A DNA stretch of 64,000 nucleotides, from assembly GCF_018143015.1 (NCBI RefSeq), contig NC_054748.1:16185356-16249355 (forward strand), written 5' to 3'. Under the pieces are notes generated by a model. It was not told where the DNA came from, made no database searches, and saw only the letters and a list, made by a program, of their open reading frames with translations. Shown piece by piece: positions 45,945 to 55,530 of the stretch; positions within the stretch are counted from its first letter, which is position 1; every line of letters begins with the position of its first letter. The position numbers and the translations under genes were made by a program. The DNA comes from Lytechinus variegatus (taxonomy: Eukaryota; Echinodermata; Echinoidea; Temnopleuroida; Toxopneustidae).

Positions 45945-46630
45945 GGGGCCCGTTTCATAAAGAGTTGCAACTGTTGCCCGGGGGGGGGGCCACTTCCATT
46001 CACGAGTGGATACCATGCGCGACCATGGGGTCTCAAAAAGCACCCTAAACATGTAATTTCCATATTCTGAAAATGCACCCCTTAACAAGTTTTGGAAACA
46101 AAACAATACTCTTGGCAAATAGTCCCTGAAATGAACCCCTAAACAAGTACAGGAATGTTTTATTATTACGGGTCATTCTGTCGTCAGCTTTACAGTAGTT
46201 TGGTTTAGTACGAACTACAATCCCACCTTCCACACCTAGCGCAAATCGGACTCTAAACACGAAGTGTTGGGGCAAAAAGGACATCCTTTATAAAACATTT
46301 TAATTTTGTTTCATCATCCCTGCAAATTCGACCCTAAACACGTAATTTTCCTAGCGAAATAGATACCCTTTTTTCATTATATTTGTGTTTTTGACACCCT
46401 TATCACGTTACGTACGTAACGTGCCCTATCGTGAAAAAGACATCCTTTTTACGTGTTTTTATGGTCGCGCATGGTATCCACTAATCAATGTAAGTGGCCC
46501 CTCCGGGAACTGTTGTAACTTTGCCATTATGGCAACTACCATGTGGCAACTTAGATTTTGATTGGCTGCTGAGCCCTGTTGCCATGGTAATTGCAATTAT
46601 GGCAAAGTTGTCCTTTATGAAACAGGCTCC
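45945..46630. mobile_element. MITE (GGGGCCCGTTTCATAAAG family) hosting a nested element
   Basis: The left arm GGGGCCCGTTTCATAAAGAG and right arm TCCTTTATGAAACAGGCTCC are inverted; GTTGCAACTGTTG and AACTGTTGTAAC lie inside. The nested element at 45977-46507 sits between them. Confidence 0.75.
45977..46507. mobile_element. Nested TIR element with 8-bp target duplication AACTGTTG
   Basis: CCCGGGG followed by GGCCACTTCCATTCACGAG is mirrored at the right by GTAAGTGGCCCCTCCGGG. Both sides share GTGGATACCATGCGCGACCA. AACTGTTG flanks it exactly at 45969-45976 and 46508-46515. It is 531 bp, with ACCCTAAACA-type words inside and no coding frame. An 8-bp duplication fits hAT-like or P-like insertion. 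Confidence 0.88.
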
Positions 46631-47534
46631 TGATCATCAATACTTTTACGTCTAAATATTTTGCTCTTGTATTGACTCTATTTCTTTGCCTATCCAGCTA
46701 AAAATTCATTAAAAAAATTTTTGAAACAATTTCATACTGAAATGTACACAGAAGTGACCACAATCTTGTCCTCCCCCCCAAAAAAAAAAAATTGATATAG
46801 ATGCAGAGGCCTACACATTAGGAGAAAGAGAGAGAGAAAAATATTCCCACTTTGACTCTAATATTGGGGGGGGGTAGATAATGAATGAAAATAATCAAAA
46901 AGATCATTAAGCTGGCAATGAGGTGGGAACCGTCAAATCCCTGTTTTAAAATAACAAACAAATTTTCACACAGTCTTGGAAAAAGGGGGGGGGGCTGAAT
47001 CCACAGCCCCACCCCCCTCCCCCGCTTCCACGGCCCCGGTAATGTCTGTGTAAAAATCAGCAACTTTTAATGTGGGCTGAAATAAAAAAAAAGGTGAACT
47101 GAAGGAATTGTTAAAACTGTACTATCAAACCACATTGATCTTTTGAGAAATGTCCTTGAAAACTATCGCACTTGACAATTATCAAACATGAACCACAATT
47201 CTGGCAAGTCTCCATGGAAACACCTGCACTAAAAGCAATTAGCTTTTTCAACTAGTAGTTTCACAACAAACGCAGTCTTCAATGTTAGACTCAAGGATTT
47301 TTTTTTACAGCTATTATTTACAGTGGAAACGGTCGACTTGTTTTCTTAGGCAGAGGTTGGAATTTCTTTCAGTGCTTCCAATGAAGCAGAATGAATGGTT
47401 ACTATTAAAATTCTACATGTATAGAGCATTGGTATTGCATTCTCTACATAGACCCAACCAACCTTCATGCAATACATCCACCATTAATATAAATAACTTC
47501 ACCTGGGTCATTCTTTGCTTTAAATTCATTCAGT
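46631..47534 (-). other. Tetraspanin intron 1, nothing coding recognised
   Basis: Contains G-runs at 46866 and 46984 and C-runs that could be worn TTAA-element ends; otherwise unremarkable. Confidence 0.45.
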
Positions 47535-48166
47535 TTAATCCTAATCAGGCCGGGCTTCTAAGGTGGGGGTGGGGGGTGGTAAAATCAACCCCCTTTGAGA
47601 TTGCCAATCATGCAAATGCCATGAAAATTGACATAATAATAGTGTGGGATGTAATCTACAAGGCTGTATGGTAAATTTTTCCAATGCTAATTTTATAAGC
47701 GTACCCCCGGTTATGCTGTAATTCACAAAAAAAGCTCCTTGAATGTTAATTTTTGGTGCAAATATTTGTATACAAATTGCTAACAATTACGAATGAAAAA
47801 ATCCTGGTTTGAAAATGAATTTCTTATAAATTTATGCATATTCTTTTATCAATTTCGTATTTTTTTTCTTTTTTTCGGAGGGGGGGGGGGGGTGAATTCA
47901 AAATAGAGTTTTCTTGAAAAAGAAATATGCTAAAATCAATTAATTTCAGTTGATGATAGTATAAATACATGTAATCATATCTTTATATGTACAAGAAAAC
48001 TCAATTTACATTGACTTTGTACACAAAATCATGTTTTGGAGCAATTTTGGGTCTGACATGCACAAGTTTTAATTTTGCGTAATTTTAAACTGCATACCGG
48101 GGCATTCAAAATCTCAAGAGGGGTTGATTCAATCCACCCCCCCCCCCTTCCCAATTTTAGGGTTAA
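47535..48166. mobile_element. TTAA element, diverged relative of the CCCTA group
   Basis: TTAATCCTAATCAGGCCGGG opens it and CCCAATTTTAGGGTTAA closes it. Interior text such as CATTGACTTTGTACAC and GGTCTGACATGCAC matches the elements at 31540 and 52780. Confidence 0.65.
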
Positions 48167-49137
48167 AGGGAAAATTCACTCTGGATAAAGGAACTTCAAT
48201 GAGAGAACAAAAATTAGAGAGAAATATTGGTGAAGGTTGGACAAAAATCCATTAAAGAACTTAAGAGAAGATTTCTTTCAAATTATTTTGAATTTGTGAT
48301 GCTGTAGTACTGTAAATTACGAGTTGCTATTGGTCTAAAGGCCTGTAAAAAAAATCCATAAATTTCCATTCTTTGATGGATTACTGAAATATTTTACATA
48401 TACATGTAGCTATGCATATAGCAAGTGGATCATGTGGTTGATTTAATATTACACGTTCAGTGTACATGTATGAATGCCCTTGTACATGTATAAAGTAAAA
48501 CAATTTTCAATTTTCTGAAAAAATGGCATTTTATGGACTTAATACACAACACATGAGGTCCCATGTCATACATGTAAGATGTTTTTTGATATGTTATAGG
48601 TACATGTATTACCATTTTATAAATAATGAAAAAGTTTAAAGTCCCAAATACCTTTATTTTTCCTTAAAATTACTGATTAACAACTAATTATTACATCTAG
48701 ACATACAAGTTAGATTTTTTTTTCTCAAACTGGACCTGCTGCAGAAAAAAAATTTGTCAAAAGTTAATGCAACATTAGATTACCCTAGTATTTCCCCATT
48801 TTAATCTTGTAACATCAATGATTAAATCTGTAACAAAAATTTAATAATTATCTGTTATGGTATGTATATCATTTAGACCAATTAATTAAAAATAATTAAT
48901 TTCACATTTTTAACCCCTTAATACCTGCCACTGTTTATATGCAGGGCAAAATGACTACATCATGGGTAGACAACTATTGTACCGACTTTCTCCAGTTTAC
49001 TAATTGATTAGATTGTAGATCAGAGCTGACATACTTGTGCATTTCATTCCTGCATAATTTCAAAATTGTAAATTTTTTATGACATTTAGTTGTTCCCTGC
49101 TTTTTAACTGCCTAGAAATATGAGATTGACAGTCATA
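48167..49137 (-). other. Tetraspanin intron 1, nothing coding recognised
   Basis: AT-rich, with several TACATGTA words at 48410-48610. No exon. Confidence 0.5.
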
Positions 49138-49145
49138 TTACACAT

Positions 49146-50952
49146 CAGGGTTGGCGATTTTTTTTATTTAAATCAGATTTTTTAATTTTTATTTTTATTT
49201 ATTAAAAGTTCCTTCAAAAAAAAGGGTAATTATCCCCCCCCCCTTACTCTTACAGGGTATTCAGCTCATATGGTCTAAGGGTAATTATCCCCCCCCCCCC
49301 CCCCGTTACTTTTACAGGGTATTCAGCTCATATGGTCTGGTTCAGTCCAAGCTGAGAAACCGTCTGGGAACAGCTAATGCTGCAAAACTGGTGATCTTAT
49401 TCAAAGCTCTGAACATGAAATGAGAATACTGTTAGTTTGTTTGGGGAAGACTATCAGAGACTCAGAAACTCTAACTCTCCTAAAACGTTTTCAAGCCAAA
49501 GAATTAATGTCATGTTTAAAAGAAAACTGCCTTCTTTTGTGTTTAACATAATGCTCTTTATGATATGGCATTGCTGAAGCTTTACAACTCGTTTTCTTAT
49601 TCTTATCAAAACTGCCAACAAACCCTTTGCCAATTACTAGTATTCATGTATATTGTAAGAGAAATAATTCAAATCAATGATTTTTTTTTCAATTAGTCAC
49701 AGCTTTACAATAGTCAAAGAGAGACTACAACTGTATGTGTTTAGGATCGCTTTAGTTTGATAAAAAGCTCTTCTCTTGCCACAGATATAGATCTATATGC
49801 AAAACTCTCAGTTTTGGAGAACAATATAAGAGACAGCTTAGTCAAAGGGTGACTATACTACATTATGTTACTGTGATTTTTTACATTAATCTACAATTTT
49901 TATTCCCATATTCTCTACAAAAAAATCTGTTTGATCCATGAAGTATGAAAAAAAATCTACTTACTTTTAACTTAAAGGATAAAAACTGCAAAACTGCTTA
50001 AATTAGAACATATGTATTACAAAAATAAGTATTTTATTTTAAATGAGACACAGCTTACAACTGCCAATGATTGTAACTGAAGAACCTGCATCTTAACATT
50101 TAAATGCAGTGTTAAATGTTTATTCTGAGTTTTGCAAATTGTTGTTATAGAGCTCTTTCCATTATTACATGCAGATACAAAACTTCCATTATTTGTAGCA
50201 CTGAACATAAAATGGGCTGCAGTGACTTAAAAGGTTTATAAGAGAAAGCTTTTCTCAACAGTCAAATTATGACTGTACTGCATTATGTTAATGTGATTTT
50301 TATAATTATGTTATTTAAAACATCAAATGTATGATTAATGTAAAAATACGAAATAAGAGGCATGTTAAATATGTTGATTACATGTCATGCAGGTATCATT
50401 TTTTTATTTTACATGACAGAAGTAGTTATGTGTAGGCGAAGGATCAAAACTGGAAAACTGCCAACAAACCTTTTCTCATTGACTTTGATATATTATATTT
50501 TTTTTACAAACTGCTCTCTGAAAAGTCTTTGGATTATGTGAAAACTTTATGTTAAGAAAGAAATTGATTAATAACTGACAAAGAATGTAAAATTTCAGAA
50601 GAAAAACTCGACATAATTTACAAAAAATGAGTACCTATTGACAACATACATCTGTAGTTTTTAAGGAATTACCTGATTTTATTGATTTGATTTTAATTTG
50701 TTTTATGTAGATATGAAGACTTTGTTGATCTTTTGTTGATATAAAGTTAATTCAAAGTTTTTCAGTTGACTTGAAGAATTAAAACTGCATTGAACAAATA
50801 CTTTGTCCATGATTTGTACATTTTTCAATGGAACTTATGGAAGTGATTTAAATCAATGATTTTTTTAAAAAAATCATGGTGATTTAAATCGGGATTTAAA
50901 TCGCGATTTAAATCACGATTTAAATCAACGTGATTTAAATCCGCCAACCCTG
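49146..50952 (+). mobile_element. hAT element with 8-bp target duplication TTACACAT
   Basis: CAGGGTTGGCGATTTTTTT on the left and the inverted ATCCGCCAACCCTG on the right carry the CAGGG end of hAT elements. TTACACAT is duplicated at 49138-49145 and 50953-50960. The right subterminal region is a series of GATTTAAATC palindromes (50890-50940). A transposase remnant is at 49340-49423. A direct duplication with GGGTATTCAGCTCATATGG occurs near 49255 and 49317. The rest is AT-rich and broken. Confidence 0.92.
49340..49423 (+). pseudogene. hAT transposase C-terminal remnant
   Basis: This frame reads VQSKLRNRLGTANAAKLVIL then FKALNMK and a stop. The SKxRNRLG...KLV...Y/FK.L pattern is the end of the hAT dimerisation domain. 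No upstream part of the transposase can be followed in frame, so the element is non-autonomous. It lies about 200 bp from the left TIR, so the transposase would have been read toward the interior with most of its coding sequence missing. Confidence 0.7.
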
Positions 50953-50963
50953 TTACACATTAC

Positions 50964-51169
50964 CAGAGCTGCCAACCTGAACAAGAACATTTCAGTATTT
51001 TCAAGGCTGAAAATCAGTATTTTGTTGAGGAAATCAGTATTTTCACAGGAATACCATAGGACAACACATAAACTGAAACTTCAAAAATCCCTATTTTGCA
51101 TGAAACCATCAGTATTCTTCTCTATTTTCAGTACTGAATACGGAAGATCAGTACTACTTGGCAGCTCCG
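50964..51169. mobile_element. Small TIR element with 6-bp target duplication, copy 3 (diverged)
   Basis: Ends CAGAGCTGCCAAC and TTGGCAGCTCCG, flanked by CATTAC (50958-50963 and 51170-51175). The interior differs from copies 1 and 2: it repeats ATCAGTATTTT several times. The left flank overlaps the hAT target duplication, so the two insertions lie side by side. Confidence 0.75.
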
Positions 51170-51448
51170 CATTACATTTAAGTTTAATTAATTGAGTTTA
51201 ATTAACATTATATCATTCACCCCATCCACCGGCTCCGCCACCCCTTTTCCTTCACACTTAATGTGCTATAGTTTTTGTTCCTGATATTGTATTGATCTAA
51301 TTCATAGTAAAATATTTAGCCTATAGTTCTTACTTCAAAATGAGATCGATGTAGTGTGGAAAATTGTTCTTCCGCCACCCTTTTTGCATACCCAACTTAT
51401 GAAGTGCGACCATGAGGGAGCTTCTTGCATCACAAGATCAAAAACTTA

Positions 51449-52392
51449 ACAAGTGGAATGCCTCTGGCCGTCTCACCTGCATCACGCAGTTCAATATAGC
51501 AGCAGTGCTGACTTTGAAAACTACTCTAACTCGCACAAGATGTTCAGTGATACATGGTTACTATTATGTCCACTTTTTATGAACTAGACCAATAAACTTA
51601 CAGAGATATGATGGTTATTCAACAAAAAACCCCAACATGGCCAAAGTTCATTGACCTTACATGACCTTTGACCTTGATCATGTGACCTGAAACTCGCACA
51701 GGATGTTCAGTGATACTTGATTACTCTTATGTCCAAGTTTCATGAATCAGATCCATAAACTTTCAAAGTTATGATGGTAATTCAACAGATACCCCCAATT
51801 CGGCCAAAGTTCATTGACCCTAAATGACCTTTGACCTTAATCATGAGACCTGAAACTTGCACAAAATGTTCAGTGATGCTTGATTACTATTATGTCCAAG
51901 TTTCATGAATCAGATCCATAAACTTTCAAAGTTATGATGGGAATTCAACAGATACCCCCAATTCGGCCAAAGTTCATTGACCCTAAATGACCTTTGACCT
52001 TGGTCATGTGACATAAAACTCATGCAGAATGTTCAGTGATACTTGATTAACCTTATGTCCAAGTTTCATGAACTAGGTCCATATACTTTCTAAGTTATGA
52101 CGTCATTTCAAAAACTTAACCTCAGGTTAAGATTTTGATGTTGATTCCTCCAACATGGTCTAAGTTCATTGACCCTAAATGACCTTTGACCTTGGTCATG
52201 TGACATGAAACTCTAATAGGATGTTCAGTAATACTTGATTAACCTTATGGCCAAGTTTCATGAACTAGGTCCATATACTTTCTAAGTTATGATGTCATTT
52301 CAAAAACTTAACCTCAGGTTAAGATTTGATGTTGACGCCGCCGCCGTCGGAAAAGCGGCGCCTATAGTCTCACTCTGCTATGCAGGTGAGAC
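51449..52392 (-). repeat. Interspersed repeat with 13-bp inverted ends (GTCTCACCTGCAT)
   Basis: GTCTCACCTGCAT at 51470 is mirrored by ATGCAGGTGAGAC at 52380-52392. Between them are four or five imperfect units of 155-190 bp, each with CAGTGATACTTGATTA and CCTAAATGACCTTTGACCTT. A partial inverted copy is at 1-325. The shared sequence also runs about 20 bp outside the left inverted end. Non-coding. Confidence 0.8.
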
Positions 52393-52779
52393 AAAAACTC
52401 TATAAATCTGTTTTTTTATATAATCTTCATCTGGGGATATTTTGATTGATTTTTGCTATTAAATCTTTAACACCAATATTTTTTGTTTGTTTTTCTGCTT
52501 TTAAAACCAATTTTCAGTCAGGGTGAACTTCTCCTTTTCAAAAACACAAAGTTTCGGTTTGAAACTGAAAACGTATTTTGGAAAATATTAATTGACAGTT
52601 TACAGCCTGGCTAACAATGCAAGATTTTTGGGTCATCAAAATGATGAGAAAGTATGCCCTATCTCTATTCTTCTGTGAATCACAAAGAACGAGACTACGG
52701 ACAAATGCTTGGCCATAAAAAAATTAATATAAGATTTCAGTCATGATAACATATTGGGGGGAGGGGGTTATTTCAAGTT

Positions 52780-53558
52780 TTAACCCTATCTAGGCCGCGG
52801 TATTTTGGGAGTTCATATGGCCGGGGAGGGGGGCCTCCCAGGCCCCCCCCCCCTAAGATCTCGGCCATCGATCGCGCGATCGCTTCGAAAATTGGCACGC
52901 GGGTTGCCTGGGACATAATCTACAAGATCGTATAAAAATCTATTTCATGCGAATTGCTATTACGTGATTATGCTAATTTATGCGTAATTACAATGTAGTA
53001 TGCGAAATCATACTTTTTCCTCTAACTCCCTAAATAAAGCACCAAATGTACTCAATCTTGGTATAGAAACTTTGTGCTGTTCTTAGCAAGTGTACATGAA
53101 AAAAATTGCGATATCAAATCATTTTCTTATGTATTATATTGTTTTTTGCAATTTCTTATGTATTTCTTTGTTTTTTGACCTTTTGTTTTTCATTGTTTTT
53201 TCAATGAAATTTGTTGGGGACTCTTCTGTGATCATAAAAAGCATAAAATAATTACATTTAGACCAGCAAAACTAAAAATAATCATTTATGAATTTTGGTT
53301 GAAAACACAATTTGCATTGACTTTGTACACGAAATCATGTTTTTGAGCAATTTTTGGACTGACATGCACTTACATAATGTTGCGTAATTTCGGAACCACG
53401 TACCCAGGTGACGCAAAATTGGTCTCAAAAGTTGCGCAAGACTTGCAAGTAAAAAGTCAGCAAGCGGCGCGGTCAAAAAAAATTCGCGCTGCGAAAATAT
53501 CGCACTATTTGTTGAGGGGGGGCCTCCGAGGCCCCCCCCCCGGCCTAGATAGGGTTAA
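52780..53558. mobile_element. TTAA element with CCCTATCTAGGCCG ends, complete copy
   Basis: TTAACCCTATCTAGGCCG and CGGCCTAGATAGGGTTAA are inverted with TTAA at both sides. Subterminal GGGCCTCCCAGGCCCCCC and GGCCTCCGAGGCCCCCCC follow. It is 779 bp. The short frames inside do not resemble a transposase. Confidence 0.88.
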
Positions 53559-53829
53559 GGTAAATTCAAAGGGAATTATGAGTCCTAATTTCACTGTTTT
53601 CACATAACGATATGTTCTCAAACTTGAAGCGGTGCATTCAACTTGTGCAAGACACTATGAAAAACACCTCTTTTTAAGAATTAAAAAGCAGTGCTCAGGG
53701 AAAAAGAATGCACGGGGGCTTGGGGCAATTTACAGCGTAGCCCCCGTATGCTCAAGGGTCCTTGAAACTCAGAAAGAACCCCCGGAAAATCCCCAATCAT
53801 TGTAATGTTAAAGCTTGTCCAATATTGCA

Positions 53830-54141
53830 GGGGCCGATTGCACGAAAGGGTCTTTGCAAGGACCGTCTTTCGTGTCGCCCATCTTTTATGATGCGCCATG
53901 TGAAACGCATTTTAAATAAATCATCTGCAAACATATTTCATTCGTCCGTTAAAATAAACAAAATATTTGTTTATAAAATTATGTAATATATCATGAAATT
54001 GTATAAAATTTGATTTAAAAGCAAGCTAACGAATCTTATTCTTTATCATAAATTTCAGAAACACCCCGCTTATAGCGTATCATAAAAGATGGGCGACACC
54101 AAAGACGGTCCTTGGAAAGACCCTTTCGTGCAATCGGCCCC
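53830..54141. mobile_element. Fold-back element with about 66-bp inverted arms
   Basis: GGGGCCGATTGCACGAAAGG at the left is mirrored by CCTTTCGTGCAATCGGCCCC at the right. Pairing continues through CCCATCTTTTATGAT with only a few mismatches. 312 bp, non-coding. Confidence 0.88.
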
Positions 54142-54317
54142 AGATTTACAAAGAGAGTTGTGAAAAGTAACTCCTGAAAATATATATTTTTTCCTGGTAG
54201 GTAGCTCCAATTGGTTGGTATTAGCATAGAGCTATCTCTCTGTTGGCTCCATGGTATTAGTGTCAGATAGGTTAAACTTGCCACGCCTTGATTCCAAGGC
54301 AAGATGGTCCAGGTGTA

Positions 54318-54596
54318 CTGGTGGATCGGGGGGGGGGGGGGGGGGAAGCCAGCCCATGCCCCCCCCCTTTGAGAGGCACAATTAAACTTTGTAATGTAAA
54401 AATGCCCCCCCCCCCCTTGAAAGAGAAGACCTTTTTTTTTGTGTGTGTTTTTTTTCGCTTGTCACACTTTTTCGTACACGACTTATCCCGAATTTTTTGG
54501 TGAAAACCTGTTTTTTCTTTTGTTTTTTGCTTGACAAATATTTCTTTAGGAAAGTGTACCCCTTCCCCTTTTGGAAAATCCTGGATCCGCCACTGT
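54318..54596 (-). mobile_element. Possible element fragment ending CAGTGGCGGATCCAGGATTT (minus)
   Basis: On the minus strand a sequence starting CAGTGGCGGATCCAGGATTT at 54596 runs through two G/C homopolymer blocks (54390-54420 and 54330-54365). The other end is not clear. Confidence 0.4.
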
Positions 54597-54848
54597 TTGT
54601 ATACATGTGCCTCTTACTCTTAGTATCTCACAACACGTTTAATAGTATACCCCCACAAAAAATATTATAATAATATTAACAATAACAATGATATATTATT
54701 TAAAAAATTCAAACAAGAAAAATAACAATATCAAATAAATAAAAACAAATAGGATGAATACAAAGTAATACAAATAAAGACATTTTTTTAAATAAAATGC
54801 GAACAATAAAGTCCTTAATTTGTCTGGAAATGTTGTTTTTTTACTTAC

Positions 54849-54911
54849 CAAAAACAGGATATCTAGGAAGTACAGGAAGCACTTGACACAGGCAATGGCA
54901 CAACAACACAT
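54849..54911 (-). CDS. Tetraspanin, exon 1 coding part (start and first helix)
   Basis: The exon begins at 54934 after TTCCTATTCTAG on the minus strand, has 23 untranslated bases, then ATG at 54911 and 21 codons (MCCCAIACVKCFLYFLDILF, L) to TTTTTG|GTAAGT in phase 0. A short cytoplasmic start with several cysteines and a Lys before helix 1 is usual for tetraspanins. The full protein is 252 residues (21+66+62+41+28+34), a normal family size. Specific subfamily not assigned. Within the upstream repeat units there are in-unit ATGs (TATATGTTT); the one in the unit nearest the start is in frame with the gene. The acceptor and 5' UTR part of this exon are copied in the adjoining array. Confidence 0.9.
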
Positions 54912-55530
54912 GATGACAGTTGACCAATCACAATCTAGAATAGGAAATAATATAAACATATAGGATGACAGTTGACCAATCACAATCTAGAATAGGAAAT
55001 AATATAAACATATAGGATGACAGTTGACCAATCACAATCTAGAATAGGAAATAATATAAACATATAGGATGACAGTTGACCAATCACAATCTAGAATAGG
55101 AAATAATATAAACATATAGGATGACAGTTGACCAATCACAATCTAGAATAGGAAATAATATAAACATATATGATGACAGTTGACCAATCACAATCTAGAA
55201 TAGGAAATAATATAAACATATATGATGTAAGTTGACCAATCACAATCTAGAATAGGAAATAATATAAACATATATGATGACAGTTGACCAATCACAATCT
55301 AGAATAGGAAATAATATAAACATATAGGATGACAGTTGACCAATCACAATCTAGAATAGGAAATAATAGAAACATATATGATGACAGTTGACCAATCACA
55401 ATCTAGAATAGGAAATAATATAAACATATATGATGACAGTTGACCAATCACAATCTAGAATAGGAAATAATATAAACATATAGGATGACAGTTGACCAAT
55501 CACAATCTAGAATAGGAAATAATAGAAACG
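54912..55530 (-). repeat. 52-bp minisatellite made from the tetraspanin splice acceptor and 5' UTR
   Basis: Twelve units with a 52-bp period. Read on the minus strand, each has TATATTATTTCCTATTCTAG followed by ATTGTGATTGGTCAACTGTC, that is the polypyrimidine stretch, AG and the 5' end of the exon. The AG boundaries recur from 54934 every 52 bp to about 55506. Units differ at single sites (AGGATG or ATGATG, TATAAAC or TAGAAAC). A thirteenth unit lies beyond the inserted element, at about 58498-58537. Confidence 0.95.

Noticed and set aside
52780..53607. Short frames inside the TTAA element that could be a transposase
   Set aside because: Fragments of about 65-75 residues with no catalytic pattern; similar pieces in the sister element at 10182 are not preserved as protein.
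54912..55530. CRISPR-like array of regular repeats
   Set aside because: Contiguous 52-bp units with no unique spacers, derived from an exon edge.
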